DNA of 64,000 nucleotides from Amycolatopsis circi (GCF_003385235.1 NZ_PQIA01000038.1:1-64000); one strand, 5' to 3'; positions 28,923 to 37,700 are shown, numbered from the stretch's first letter. Translations and numbers: made by a program. Notes: generated from the sequence alone by a model not told the origin.

Positions 28923-29827
28923 CCACTCCGCAACCCGTTCTCGCCCAGCTGAGCGAAAGCGCGACCTTCCTGACGCTCACGATCAACCCCGGGGGAGAGG
29001 CCGCCGTCCGTGACCTGCTGCCCGACCTTGCCGGGCTGGTCCGCTCGGTGGCGTTCCCGCTGCCGGAAGAACGCCTCACCTGCGTGACGGGCTTCGGCTC
29101 GCAAGCGTGGGACCGGCTTTTCACCGGCCCGCGCCCCACCGGCCTGCACCCGTTCCAGGAACTGACCGGTTCGCGGCACCACGCGCCCGCCACGCCCGGC
29201 GACGTCTTCCTGCACATCCGCGCGACCCGGCAGTACCCGTGCTTCGAACTGGCCCGGCGGGTAGTGAACCGGCTCGGCGACGCGGTCTCGGTGTACGACG
29301 CGACGCCCGGGTTCCGCTACTTCGACCGCCGCGACCTGCTCGGTTACGTCGACGGCACGGAGAACCCCGCGGACGCGGCCGCTGCCCGCGCAGCACTCAT
29401 CAGCGACGGTCCGTTCACCGGCGGATCGTTCCTGATCGTCCAGAAATACCTCCACGACCTCGCGAAGTGGACGGCGATGCCGGTGGAGGAACGCGACCGG
29501 TCCGTCGGCAGGCACCTGGCCGACGACGTCGAAATCCCGGACGCGCAGAAAGCCCCGGATTCGCACGTCTCGCGCACCACCATCGAGGACCCGGACGGCA
29601 CCGAACACAAGATCCTGCGCGACAACATGCCCTTCGGCTCCATTGCCCGCGGCGAATACGGCACGTACTTTTGCGGCTACGCGGCCGATCCCGCGGTGAC
29701 CGAGAAAATGCTGGAGCGGATGTTCGTTGCCGAACCGCCGGACCTTCTCCTCGACGTCTCCACCGCGGTCACCGGCAGCCTGTACTTCGTGCCCACAGCC
29801 GAGTTCCTCGACGACCCACCGGGGTGA
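28919..29827 (+). CDS. Dye-decolorising (DyP-type) haem peroxidase
   Basis: A 302-residue haem peroxidase. The family signature GxxDG is present as GYVDGTEN, with the catalytic Asp at about residue 145. FIVQKYLHDLAKW-like sequence (FLIVQKYLHDLAKW) is near the middle. The proximal haem His is probably the one in DSHVSRTTI. The distal Arg is likely in FGSIARGEYGTYF. No signal peptide is seen. Cytoplasmic DyPs are often encapsulin cargo, but no encapsulin gene or obvious cargo tail is present here. It probably oxidises phenolics or dyes with peroxide. It is co-translated with the small upstream gene and follows a PucR regulator and the chaperone operon, which hints at stress linkage. Confidence 0.92.
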   Translation: MTTPQPVLAQLSESATFLTLTINPGGEAAVRDLLPDLAGLVRSVAFPLPEERLTCVTGFGSQAWDRLFTGPRPTGLHPFQELTGSRHHAPATPGDVFLHIRATRQYPCFELARRVVNRLGDAVSVYDATPGFRYFDRRDLLGYVDGTENPADAAAARAALISDGPFTGGSFLIVQKYLHDLAKWTAMPVEERDRSVGRHLADDVEIPDAQKAPDSHVSRTTIEDPDGTEHKILRDNMPFGSIARGEYGTYFCGYAADPAVTEKMLERMFVAEPPDLLLDVSTAVTGSLYFVPTAEFLDDPPG

Positions 29828-29911
29828 GGCATACTGCCTGTCGCGCCCTGCGCGATGAGCTGCTTTCTCGGAGTCCCGTGCGTGCGGGTTCGGCTGACTG
29901 CGGTGCTCGTG

Positions 29912-30060
29912 GCTCGACCCGGTCTCCCGCCACACGCTTGATCTGTTCCTGCAAAGCGAAGACCTGCCGTCGCCGCAGAACCGCGTCACGCTGGGAGCAG
30001 GCAACAAGGTGGTGCTCGACTGCCGAAGGACGAGCCTCGCCGCGCACCGGTTCTTGAAGA
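29912..30060 (+). pseudogene. C-terminal scrap of a GMC oxidoreductase
   Basis: The plus strand reads LDPVSRHTLDLFLQSEDLPS followed by PQNRVTL and then NKVVLD. This matches the style of the segment in glucose-methanol-choline oxidoreductases that carries SEDLP-x-P-x-NRVTL. It has no start and no upstream flavin domain, and it runs into the convergent gene at 30061. It is a short remnant of a lost gene. Confidence 0.45.
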
Positions 30061-30579
30061 TCAGGCCTTCCGCGCCTTGGCGATGCCGTTGCGGAAAACC
30101 GGTGTCAGCGCTTTCTCGCACGTTGCGGCCTTCGAACACGACGCATAAGCCATTACGGTGTATCCGTTGACCTGCGCGAGGTAGGTGACCTTGACGACGT
30201 CTCCGGTCCGTCCCACGGTCGTGCGGATCGCGCCGATCTGGGCGGGATCTGTCTGCGGGTTGGGCACGGCGGAGAACCGGGTCGGAATGCCGTCGCTGGT
30301 GGTGACAGTGACACAGCGGGCGACGCTCGCGTTGATCGTGCTGATGTCAACAGTTCCTTGCGCGACGGTCGCGGCTTGGTCGGGTTTGAGGATCTCGGAT
30401 TTGCTTTCGAAGGTGTGGAAGGCCACGGCGAATGAACGTCCTTCGTACGGTGCGGTATCCGGGTTGTCCGTCGCCGTGCACTCTGCGGGCTGGTACGTGA
30501 CATTGGGGACCAAGGCTCCGAACTCGTTCCAGAATACCGATCGGGCCACGATTGCCGCCACCGCGCGGAAAACTCTCAT
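30061..30579 (-). CDS. Uncharacterised protein resembling extracellular sensor domains
   Basis: A 172-residue protein. The C-terminal 140 residues look like an extracellular sensor or lipoprotein domain of actinomycetes. It has paired cysteines (PAECTATDN and SVARCVTV, then SCSKAATCEKAL) and a beta-rich pattern (VVKVTYLAQVNGYTVMAYA). The N-terminus (MRVFRAVAAIVARSVFWNEF) is not a good signal peptide, so the original export signal may have been lost or the start may lie elsewhere. The ATG at 30579 has only a weak AGGG site. PknH-type sensor domains are a possible comparison, but I cannot assign it. Confidence 0.5.
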   Translation of the reverse strand: MRVFRAVAAIVARSVFWNEFGALVPNVTYQPAECTATDNPDTAPYEGRSFAVAFHTFESKSEILKPDQAATVAQGTVDISTINASVARCVTVTTSDGIPTRFSAVPNPQTDPAQIGAIRTTVGRTGDVVKVTYLAQVNGYTVMAYASCSKAATCEKALTPVFRNGIAKARKA

Positions 30580-31120
30580 GGCCTGACCCTCTGCATAAGT
30601 GGCGCGGAGTGCGTCACCGTTGCCTAGGGTCGTTCGCTGGCTCGCCATTGTTACGCCATGCGGGCGTGGGGTGGACGCGGTCACGATCCTTTTTACCTTG
30701 CTGCAACGGCGAAATAGAAAATTCCACGCTACTGCTCGACTACCGAGAACGCACCCGAGCCGGCGAGCATAGCGGCGCACGCGGTTCCGGCAAGTCTCTC
30801 GAATGCGAGCGTCGTCCCGAACCGCGGCCAGGTGCAGCCAGGACAGGGCTGCTCGTCATATCGCCGTCGACGACATGACCCTGTCTCGACCTCGGGCCGG
30901 ATTTCCGATTGGCCGCGGGCATGGTCTGGCATGAACCGCTTGATCCAGCCGAGGTGGACCTCGCACATCTCCGTAGGCGGGTGAGGGCGGGCAGCCGTGC
31001 GGTAAACCGCGTCGAGCTGGCACATCTCGGTGGGCAGCGAGGTGCGGCCCACAGTGACCACCCAAACCCCTGCGCTCCGGTGCGCGGCGCGATCTGTGCG
31101 GGGCTGCGGTGGCGAGCAGA
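30580..31120. other. Intergenic stretch without a supported gene
   Basis: About 540 bases between divergent genes. Short frames on both strands lack ribosome sites and recognisable domains. Two similar segments containing GCACATCTC followed by GTAGGC or GTGGGC lie near 30964 and 31021, a weak direct repeat of unknown meaning. Confidence 0.45.
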
Positions 31121-31156
31121 GTGAACATCTGTTTACAATGATGTACATGAGTTCAC
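31121..31156 (+). promoter_or_regulatory. TetR operator spanning a leaderless promoter
   Basis: GTGAAC (31121-31126) and GTTCAC (31151-31156) are the outer arms of an interrupted palindrome. Each arm continues inward to a TGT/ACA (GTGAAC-N3-TGT on both strands). The -10 TACAAT (31134-31139) is inside it and ends 7 bases before the ATG at 31147. Autorepression is the expected outcome. Confidence 0.6.
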
Positions 31157-31770
31157 TTCCGGACGATCGCACGGCGAAGGCGAGGATTCGCGACGAGGCG
31201 CTGCGGCTGTTCGGCGAGCGTGGTCCGGACGCGGTGACGGTTCGCGATGTCGCGGCGGCGGCGGGGGTTTCGCCGGCGCTGGTGATCCGGCACTACGGGT
31301 CCAAAGACGGGCTTCGGGACGCGGTCGACGAGCACGTAGCCAGGGTGTTCGCGGCAACGCTGGCCGAGGCCACCGCGCCCAGCGGAGACGGTCCGTTCGA
31401 TCCGGAAGCGGTGCCGAGCCTGGTCGAGGCGGTGTCCGGGAATCTCCCTGCGGGCTCTGCTATTCCCGGGTATCTCGGGTGGCTGCTTGTCGGCGGCGGG
31501 CCCGCGGCGTCCGGGTTGTTCGGCAGGCTCTACGCGGTGAGCCGGCACGCGCTCACGGCCATGGCGGGGGCCGGGATGGCGGAGCCGGGCGCGGATCCGG
31601 AGGTGCGCGCGGCGTTCCTGCTCGTCAATGACCTCGCGGTGTTGATCCTGCGCGACCGTCTGCGTGAGGTGCTCGGCGTCGATCCGTTGTCGGCCGACGG
31701 GTTGCGTCGTTGGGGTGCCGAGGTGTTCGCCGTCTATCGCGACGGGCTAGGCGGTGCCGGGTCAGCCTGA
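31147..31770 (+). CDS. TetR-family regulator of the F420/FAD oxidoreductase module
   Basis: A 207-residue repressor. The helix-turn-helix is LFGERGPDAVTVRDVAAAAG followed by VSPALVIRHYGSKDGL. The C-terminal domain is Gly/Pro-rich (YLGWLLVGGGPAASGLFG). The ATG at 31147 is taken as leaderless because TACAAT ends 7 bases upstream. ATGs at 31138 and 31141 are in frame but lie within the -10 or too near it. The operator overlaps the start codon. The deazaflavin-dependent reductase and FAD monooxygenase genes follow 34 bp later and are the likely regulated partners. Confidence 0.85.
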   Translation: MSSLPDDRTAKARIRDEALRLFGERGPDAVTVRDVAAAAGVSPALVIRHYGSKDGLRDAVDEHVARVFAATLAEATAPSGDGPFDPEAVPSLVEAVSGNLPAGSAIPGYLGWLLVGGGPAASGLFGRLYAVSRHALTAMAGAGMAEPGADPEVRAAFLLVNDLAVLILRDRLREVLGVDPLSADGLRRWGAEVFAVYRDGLGGAGSA

Positions 31771-31804
31771 CGAATCTTCCACGACAATGAATCGAGGCAC
31801 GCAG

Positions 31805-32305
31805 ATGTCCAATGCCACACCGTCTTCGGACGCGGTCGGACGCACGGGCGCGCGGCTGCTGCGGAACCGGGCGCTCATGCGCGCCCCGATCTGGCTTTAT
31901 CGGGCCCGGCTGGGTTTCCTTCTCGGCTCAAGGCTGCTCCTGCTCGAGCACGTCGGCCGCAAGACCGGCGCCCGGCGCTGCGTCGTGCTGGAAGTCCTCG
32001 GGCACCCGGACCGGGACACCTACGTCGTGGCGTCCGGGTTCGGCGACCGGGCGCAGTGGTACCGCAACGTCGTCGCCGAGCCGCGGGTGCGGGTGGCCAG
32101 CGGCGCACGGGGCTTGTCGCCGGCGACCGCGCGGAGGCTGTCCGCCGCGGAGGCGGACGCCGCGCTCGCGGTCTATGTGCGCAAGCATCCGCGAGCGTGG
32201 GGCAAGTTCAAGACGATTCTCGAGAACACTCTCGGCACGGCGATCAGCGAGCGCGACACCGAGCTGCCGATGGTCGAGTTGCGCCTGGACGGACCAGGAT
32301 CGTGA
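31805..32305 (+). CDS. Nitroreductase-family deazaflavin (F420)-dependent oxidoreductase
   Basis: A 166-residue split-barrel protein of the DUF385/Ddn type. Typical elements are the amphipathic N-terminal helix (NRALMRAPIWLYRARLGFLL), LLLEHVGRKTGARRCVVLEV, YVVASGFGDRAQWYRNVVAE and a C-terminal helix with RTP-like basic residues. Members use reduced cofactor F420 to reduce quinones, nitro groups or enones at the membrane surface. The stop overlaps the GTG of the FAD monooxygenase (GTGA), so both are made together. The substrate is unknown. Confidence 0.85.
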   Translation: MSNATPSSDAVGRTGARLLRNRALMRAPIWLYRARLGFLLGSRLLLLEHVGRKTGARRCVVLEVLGHPDRDTYVVASGFGDRAQWYRNVVAEPRVRVASGARGLSPATARRLSAAEADAALAVYVRKHPRAWGKFKTILENTLGTAISERDTELPMVELRLDGPGS

Positions 32306-33504
32306 AGGCCGTCGTGTGCGGTGCGGGGATCGCGGGCCTGGCGGCGGCGCAGTGCCTGTCGCGGCACGGCTGGGAGGTCGTGGTGCTCGAGCGCGCACCG
32401 GCCCCGCGCACGCAGGGCTACATGATCGACTTCATGGGCCCCGGATACGACGCCGCGGAAGCGATGGGAATCCTCCCGCGGCTGCGCGAACTCGCTTACG
32501 AGGTCGAGGAGGCCGGCTACTACGACGAGTCCGGCCGGCAGCGTGCGGTGATCCGGTACGACGCGTTCGCCAAGCCGGTCGGCGGGCGGCTGCTGAGCAT
32601 CATGCGGCCGGATCTCGAATCGGCGCTGCGGGAGAGCCTGCCCGGCGACGTCGAACTCAGGTTCGGCGCCGAGGTCACCGGCGTCTCCGACGGCGCGCAC
32701 AACGTCCGCGTGAACACGGCAGACGGGGCCGTTTACGAGGCGGATCTGCTGGTCGGGGCCGACGGCGTGCATTCGACCGTCCGCGGGCTGGTGTTCGGCC
32801 CGGAGGCTGACTGTCTGAAGTACCTCGGCTTCCACACCGCGGCGTACACGTTCGACGACCCAGAGGCGCAGGCCCTGGTCCGCGGCCGGTTCTGCCTCTC
32901 GGACAGCATCGGCGCGCAGCTCGGCTGCTACGGGCTCGGTGACGGCGGCGTCGCGGTCTTCGCCGTCCACCGGAGCGCGGATCCGACACTGCCCGACGAC
33001 CGCGCGGCCGTGCTCCGGCGCGAATACCGGGGGCTCGGCTGGGTCGCGCCGCGCGTGCTCGCTGCCTGCCCGCCCAACGACGAGATCTACTACGACCAGG
33101 TGGCGCAGATTGTGCTGCCGAGGTGGAGCAAGGGGCGTGTCGTCCTGGTCGGCGACGCAGGCTACGCGGTCTCGCTGCTCGCGGGAATGGGGGCGTCGCT
33201 CGGCATCGGCGGTGCGTACGTGCTCGCCGAGCAGCTGGCGCGTGCCGCGACCGTGCCGGAGGCGCTGGAGGCATACGAACGGCTGTGGCGTCCGGTCGTC
33301 GCCGACAAGCAGGCGTCCGCTCGCACGAGCGCTCGGTGGTTCCTGCCGAGGTCGCGCGCGGAGCTGCTGCTCCGCCACGTCGCGTTGCGGCTTTTCCGGC
33401 TGCCGGGCCTGAACCGCTTCCTCATCAGATTCCTGTCCGGCAAGCAGACGGCCGTCGTCCGCGCCCTCTCCTCAGCGGCAGGCACCGACTTGCCAGCCCA
33501 GTAG
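32302..33504 (+). CDS. FAD-dependent aromatic hydroxylase-type monooxygenase
   Basis: A 400-residue class A flavin monooxygenase. GxGxxG for FAD is at the very start (VVCGAGIAGLAAAQCLSRHG), the DG motif is LLVGADGVHSTVR, and the GD motif is GRVVLVGDAGYAVSLLAGMG. These define the PHBH-like family used to hydroxylate phenols or polyketides and to inactivate tetracyclines and rifamycins. The C-terminus carries an extra basic amphipathic tail (LLLRHVALRLFRLPGLNRFL). It is coupled to the F420 reductase gene and to TetR control, which fits inducible detoxification or tailoring. The exact substrate is not inferable. Confidence 0.88.
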   Translation: MKAVVCGAGIAGLAAAQCLSRHGWEVVVLERAPAPRTQGYMIDFMGPGYDAAEAMGILPRLRELAYEVEEAGYYDESGRQRAVIRYDAFAKPVGGRLLSIMRPDLESALRESLPGDVELRFGAEVTGVSDGAHNVRVNTADGAVYEADLLVGADGVHSTVRGLVFGPEADCLKYLGFHTAAYTFDDPEAQALVRGRFCLSDSIGAQLGCYGLGDGGVAVFAVHRSADPTLPDDRAAVLRREYRGLGWVAPRVLAACPPNDEIYYDQVAQIVLPRWSKGRVVLVGDAGYAVSLLAGMGASLGIGGAYVLAEQLARAATVPEALEAYERLWRPVVADKQASARTSARWFLPRSRAELLLRHVALRLFRLPGLNRFLIRFLSGKQTAVVRALSSAAGTDLPAQ

Positions 33505-33528
33505 CCGGAAGCGCACCGCGGAATGTCC

Positions 33529-34929
33529 TTAGTGGACTTCGGGGACCTCTTGTTCGGCTTCGGCGGCGACATTGCGGATGCCGCGCGGCCGACCGGAGCG
33601 CACCCAGAGGGCGTACAGCGCGGCGGCGATGAGGAGGGCGGCGGCGATGGAGACGACAGGGTCGCCGCGAGTGAGATTGACGGCCAGGGTGAACGCGACC
33701 GCGGCCGCGCCGACGAGGTTGACGACGAGGAAGCCCGTTCGCCGTTCCTGCCACGAGAACCGGGACATGGCGACGAGTCCGGCGAGGAAACTGACGAACA
33801 CCGAGGCGGCGTAGAAGAGCACGAGTTCCTGGTCGCGGCCGCCCGCTGCGGCGGTGACGAGTCCGGCGGCGGCCATGAACGCCACCACGCCCCAGTACGG
33901 CGTGTGGTGGCTGTTGGTGCGGCCGAGCCAGGCGGGCAGGATGCCGGTCGTGGCGCCGTCGGGATGCCGGTGCCGGGCGAGGGCTTTGAACAGGCCGGGG
34001 CCGGCTTGGAAGGACGAGCTGGCCGCGGACAGCAGCAGGAGCGCGGTGGCGAGCTGGAAGGCGGCGAACACCGGCGTGCTCGTGGCGGCGCGGGCTAGTT
34101 CGGCGATCTGGGTGGTGTCCGCGTGGGGGATGCCGATGCCGAGGTGCACGGCCTGCGCGGTGAGGCCGAGGGTGATCGTGCCGACCACGGCGAGGGTCAG
34201 CCACAGCGTGATCCGCCCGAACCGGCGGCGGCCGGGGTCGTCGAGCTGGCCGAGCTGCGCGATCGCCGACGACGGTGCTTCGATGCCGGTGGCCAGGGCC
34301 ATCGCCACCGGGAACGCGAGCGCGACGGCCAGGGGCGGCGCGTGGCCGGGGTCGGGGCTGGTGGTCCCGGTCGGGGCCGGGGCGACGAACAGCCCGGAGA
34401 CGAGCACGACGACGGCGAGCAGGATGAATCCCACGGTCATCACCGCGAAGACGGTGCGGCCGATGTGCCCGAACCAGGTCCCGCCGGCGACCGCGGCGAC
34501 CAGGAGCAGCGCGATGGGGATGCGTAACGGGGCGAGGCCGGGGAAGAAGGCGATGACCGCGGAGGCGCCGGCGGCGGAGCTGATGGCGATGGTGAGGACG
34601 AAGTCGACGATGAGGGCGCCGATCGGGATGAACGCGCTGGCTTCGCCGAAGGCCTCGCCGGTGGCGGCCGCGGCGCCGCCGCCTTGGGGATAGCGGGCGA
34701 CCAGCTGGTGGTAGTTGACGATCACCAGCACGACGATCGCGACGACCAGCGTCATGGCGGGCAGCAGCAGCGCGAGGTCGCCGTGCAGCGCGCGCAGCGC
34801 GGCTTCGATCGCGTAGGCGACCGAGGACACCGGGTCGGCCATCACCGCGAAGGCGAACGCGAACAGCAGGATCGGCCGCTTGACCGCCCGTTTGGCGGGA
34901 ACAGGGGCGGACGTGCGGCGCGAAGCCAT
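33529..34929 (-). CDS. APC-superfamily permease, KimA-like
   Basis: A 466-residue membrane transporter with about 12 helices. The first helix reads FAFAVMADPVSSVAYAIEAA, closely matching the DALSSVAYATE start of KimA/YdaO-type potassium transporters and related amino-acid permeases. The next conserved block, RYPQGGGAAAATGEAFGEAS, fits too. It lacks the ~140-residue cytosolic C-terminal domain of Bacillus KimA. It may import potassium or an amino acid, and the sequence does not distinguish these. It converges on the FAD monooxygenase with a 24-bp gap. A TCCGACGGAGGTAGCC ribosome region precedes the ATG. Confidence 0.8.
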   Translation of the reverse strand: MASRRTSAPVPAKRAVKRPILLFAFAFAVMADPVSSVAYAIEAALRALHGDLALLLPAMTLVVAIVVLVIVNYHQLVARYPQGGGAAAATGEAFGEASAFIPIGALIVDFVLTIAISSAAGASAVIAFFPGLAPLRIPIALLLVAAVAGGTWFGHIGRTVFAVMTVGFILLAVVVLVSGLFVAPAPTGTTSPDPGHAPPLAVALAFPVAMALATGIEAPSSAIAQLGQLDDPGRRRFGRITLWLTLAVVGTITLGLTAQAVHLGIGIPHADTTQIAELARAATSTPVFAAFQLATALLLLSAASSSFQAGPGLFKALARHRHPDGATTGILPAWLGRTNSHHTPYWGVVAFMAAAGLVTAAAGGRDQELVLFYAASVFVSFLAGLVAMSRFSWQERRTGFLVVNLVGAAAVAFTLAVNLTRGDPVVSIAAALLIAAALYALWVRSGRPRGIRNVAAEAEQEVPEVH

Positions 34930-35306
34930 GTCCGGCTACCTCCGTCGGATCGTTGTCAAGGCGTGGGAGCGGGTCTTGACGGAAGCTCTTCGGGACTTCC
35001 GGCGGTCACCCTGACAGACCGCTGGTCACCGCACCGCCGAGGACGAACGGGATTAGCGCTTTCTTTACGCCCGACGTGTCGTGCCGGGGATCCGGACGGC
35101 GCGGTCGGCGTCGCTGGCTCGCCTGATGCCCCCGATGCCCGCGTCGTGGCCATTTCGGTGGCGAAGTGCGGGTCGGAACCGGTACGCCGTGACCGAAGCA
35201 GCACGCGCGAGTCGTCCGGCACGCGCCCGGTTCGGTTGCCGCGCAGATCTTTGGTTAGTGCAATAATTGTGTCGTCGAATAGTCTTCGTCGTTCGAGGAG
35301 GCAGGC
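34930..35306. other. Divergent regulatory stretch, permease and SPW-protein genes
   Basis: No gene is supported. On the permease side (minus strand) GGAAG/CTTCC can form a short hairpin near 34980-35000. On the plus side the SPW-protein gene has a GAGGAGG site at 35296-35302. A TGCAATAATTG stretch at 35259-35269 resembles half of the TTGCATACTGCAA palindrome found before the chloride-channel gene. KimA genes in Firmicutes carry c-di-AMP riboswitches, but I do not see that consensus clearly here. Confidence 0.4.
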
Positions 35307-35771
35307 ATGACGGACGTCGCGACGAGCCGGCATTTCTGGATCGGGCCGGGCACCGAGGAGCGGATGACCCCGAGCCTGCCGAGTTCGCTGACCTTGCTGG
35401 TCGGGCTGTGGCTGGGGTTCTCTCCGTTCGTGGTGCGCTTCGGTCTCGCGGACCCGTCGGGGTTCGTCGACGTCGACGATGTGGTGCTCGCGATCGTCGT
35501 GTCGGTGCTGGCGATGATCCGGATGACCGCGCCCAAGGACCTGCCCGCATTGAGCTTGCTCAACGCCGCGGCGGGCGCGTGGCTGGTCGGCACCGCGTTC
35601 TTCTTCTCTGCTTCCGGGCATCCGTCGCGAGCGGTGGTGAACGACGTCGTGTGCGGCGTGCTGTTGATCGGGCTCGGCGTGACCAGTGCGGTGCTCACCT
35701 ACCGGCAGCGCTCCGCGGCCCGTCGCCTGGCGGGCGGATCGCGGCCGCACGCCTCGGTGCGATCGGTGTGA
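35307..35771 (+). CDS. SPW-repeat-like small membrane protein
   Basis: A 154-residue membrane protein with four hydrophobic segments. It reads like an SPW-repeat protein: SLTLLVGLWLGFSPFVVRFG and LLNAAAGAWLVGTAFFFSAS are the two repeat units, where the family has S-P-W or S-P-F. The function of the family is unknown. GAGGAGG at 35296-35302 precedes the ATG. It lies between the permease and the chloride channel gene and may belong with them to an ion or membrane-stress group. Confidence 0.75.
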   Translation: MTDVATSRHFWIGPGTEERMTPSLPSSLTLLVGLWLGFSPFVVRFGLADPSGFVDVDDVVLAIVVSVLAMIRMTAPKDLPALSLLNAAAGAWLVGTAFFFSASGHPSRAVVNDVVCGVLLIGLGVTSAVLTYRQRSAARRLAGGSRPHASVRSV

Positions 35772-35802
35772 GGAATCCCGCAACTCTGTCTTCAAGAAAC
35801 TG

Positions 35803-35815
35803 TTGCATACTGCAA
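35803..35815 (+). promoter_or_regulatory. Palindrome over the -10 of the chloride-channel gene
   Basis: TTGCATACTGCAA is a perfect inverted repeat (TTGCA-tac-TGCAA). The -10-like CATACT (35806-35811) lies inside it and ends 6 bases before the GTG at 35818. The identical 13-mer with the same distance to a GTG recurs at 37765-37777. A repressor site shared by the two genes is the simplest reading. Confidence 0.65.
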
Positions 35816-35817
35816 CG

Positions 35818-37584
35818 GTGACTTTGGGCGATGGTGCGGTGAAACGCGTGCTGCCGGTTCCTGCCCGGCAGCCGGTGGGCCGGTGGGTGCGGGAGAGCCG
35901 GGCGGGGCTGGTCGGGCTGGCGGTGCTGATCGGCGCGGGCGCTGGGTTGGGCGCGGTGGTGTTCCGGTGGCTGATCACGTTGTTCACGCACGTGTTCTCC
36001 GGGCACGCGGACTATTCGGATGCCGGGCGGGCGGCGCATTCGTGGTTTCCGGCGTTGGGGCCGTGGTTCCTGCTGTTGGCGCCGGTGCTGGCGGGTCTGG
36101 TGTACGGGCCGTTGGTGTACCGGTTCGCGCCCGAGGCGCGCGGGCACGGGGTGCCGGAGGTGATGTACGCGGTCGCCGAGCGGGGCGGGCGGATTCCGGT
36201 GCAGGTGAGCGTGGTGAAGGCGCTGGCCTCGGCGTTGACGATCGGGTCCGGTGGTTCGGTGGGCCGGGAGGGGCCGATCGTGCAGATCGGGTCCGCGTTG
36301 GGGTCGGCGCTGGGCCGGGCGGCGCGGTTGCCGGAGTCGCGGTTGCGGGTGCTGGTGGCGTGCGGTGCGGCGGGCGGGATCGCGGCGACGTTCAACGCGC
36401 CGCTGGCGGGTCCGTTTTTCGCGATGGAGCTGATCCTGCGGGATTTCGCGGCGGAGTCGTTCGGGGCGGTGGTGCTCGCGAGCGTGACGGCGAGCGTGGT
36501 GGGGCGGGCGGTGCTGGGGAACGCGCCGTTCCTGGACCTGCCGCCGTTCACGCTGCGGAACCCGGTGGAGTATCTGCTGTTCGTGGCGCTGGGCCTGCTG
36601 GTCGGTGCGTGCGGGGTGCTGTTCACCCGGGTGCTGTACTGGATCGAGGACCTGTGCGACCGGCTGTGGCGCGGGCCGGAGTGGCTGCGCCCGGCCGTGG
36701 GCGGGGTGTTCCTGGGCGGGTTGTTGCTGGCGTTGCCGCAGATGTACGGGGTGGGTTACCCGGTGCTGCAGAACGCGGTCGAAGGCAAGTACGTCCTGGG
36801 TTTCTTGCTGGTGCTGATGCTGGGGAAGATCGTGGCGACCAGCCTGACGATCGGGATCGGCGGGTCGGGCGGGGTGTTCGCGCCGTCGTTGTTCATCGGC
36901 GCGATGGCGGGCACGGCGTTCGGGATCGGGGTGCACGCGTGGCTGCCGTCGGTGACGGCGTCGCCGGGGGTGTACGGGCTGATCGGGATGGGCGCGGCGT
37001 TCGCGGGCGCGGCGCGGGCCCCGATCACGGCGGTGATCGTGCTGTTCGAGCTGACCGGGCAATACACGGTGATCCTGCCGATGCTGACCGCCATCGTGAT
37101 CGCCACGGCCATCAGCCGGGCCCTGAGCCGGGACACGATCTACACGCTCAAGCTCCGCCGCCGCGGCATCGACCTGGACAAACATCCCTCCGCGGGGCGG
37201 CTGGCGGGCACGAAGGTCTCCGCCGTCACCGAACCGCTGCCCGGCCCGTTGCGCGAGAACGTTTCGCTGGATCAGGCGGCGCACGCACTCGCGATCTCCG
37301 GGCACGGGATCCTGCCGGTGGTCGACGAGGAGGGTCGCTATCAGGGCTGTGTGACCGCTCGTGCGGTGGCCGAGGCGGTGGCGGACGATCACGAGGGGCC
37401 GGTCGGGGACCTGGCCGAGTTGCCGCCGCTGGTCACCTGCGACTCCACGCTCGCCGACGCGCTTGACGCGCTGACCCAAGCACCAGGCACCGGGCTCCCG
37501 GTGCTGACCGGGACTGATGAGCTGACCGGGTGGATCACCCACCAGTCGGTGTTGACCGCGCTCAATCCTGTCGGGGGTCGGTGA
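35818..37584 (+). CDS. ClC-family chloride channel/antiporter with CBS domains
   Basis: A 588-residue ClC protein. Selectivity-filter motifs are present: GSGGSVGREGPIVQIG (with the gating Glu in GREGP) and GIGGSGGVFAPSLFIGA. A proton-glutamate region lies between them. Two CBS domains form the C-terminal ~130 residues (SLDQAAHALAISGHGILPVV, ending LTGWITHQSVLTALNPV) and may sense nucleotides. The GTG at 35818 is read as leaderless: the -10 CATACT ends 6 bases before it. Whether it acts as channel or Cl-/H+ exchanger is not certain. It shares its operator-like palindrome with the small membrane protein gene at 37803. Confidence 0.92.
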   Translation: MTLGDGAVKRVLPVPARQPVGRWVRESRAGLVGLAVLIGAGAGLGAVVFRWLITLFTHVFSGHADYSDAGRAAHSWFPALGPWFLLLAPVLAGLVYGPLVYRFAPEARGHGVPEVMYAVAERGGRIPVQVSVVKALASALTIGSGGSVGREGPIVQIGSALGSALGRAARLPESRLRVLVACGAAGGIAATFNAPLAGPFFAMELILRDFAAESFGAVVLASVTASVVGRAVLGNAPFLDLPPFTLRNPVEYLLFVALGLLVGACGVLFTRVLYWIEDLCDRLWRGPEWLRPAVGGVFLGGLLLALPQMYGVGYPVLQNAVEGKYVLGFLLVLMLGKIVATSLTIGIGGSGGVFAPSLFIGAMAGTAFGIGVHAWLPSVTASPGVYGLIGMGAAFAGAARAPITAVIVLFELTGQYTVILPMLTAIVIATAISRALSRDTIYTLKLRRRGIDLDKHPSAGRLAGTKVSAVTEPLPGPLRENVSLDQAAHALAISGHGILPVVDEEGRYQGCVTARAVAEAVADDHEGPVGDLAELPPLVTCDSTLADALDALTQAPGTGLPVLTGTDELTGWITHQSVLTALNPVGGR

Positions 37585-37599
37585 ACGACGGAGCCTGCG

Positions 37600-37700
37600 T
37601 GCGGTGCCCGGAGGTCGCGGCGGCGAGTTGGGAGAGGCGCGAGGGAAAGCGCCTCGCTGATCATGGCGTCGTCCTCGACCAGCAAGACCCGCACCGGCAA
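37600..37700 (-). pseudogene. N-terminal scrap of a response regulator
   Basis: From a TTG at 37700 the minus strand reads PVRVLLVEDDAMISEAL, the opening of a receiver domain with its acidic pocket (EDD). The frame then passes into unrelated sequence (SLAPLPTRRRDLRAPHAG) without the phospho-Asp region. Only about 18 codons of the original gene remain. Confidence 0.5.
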
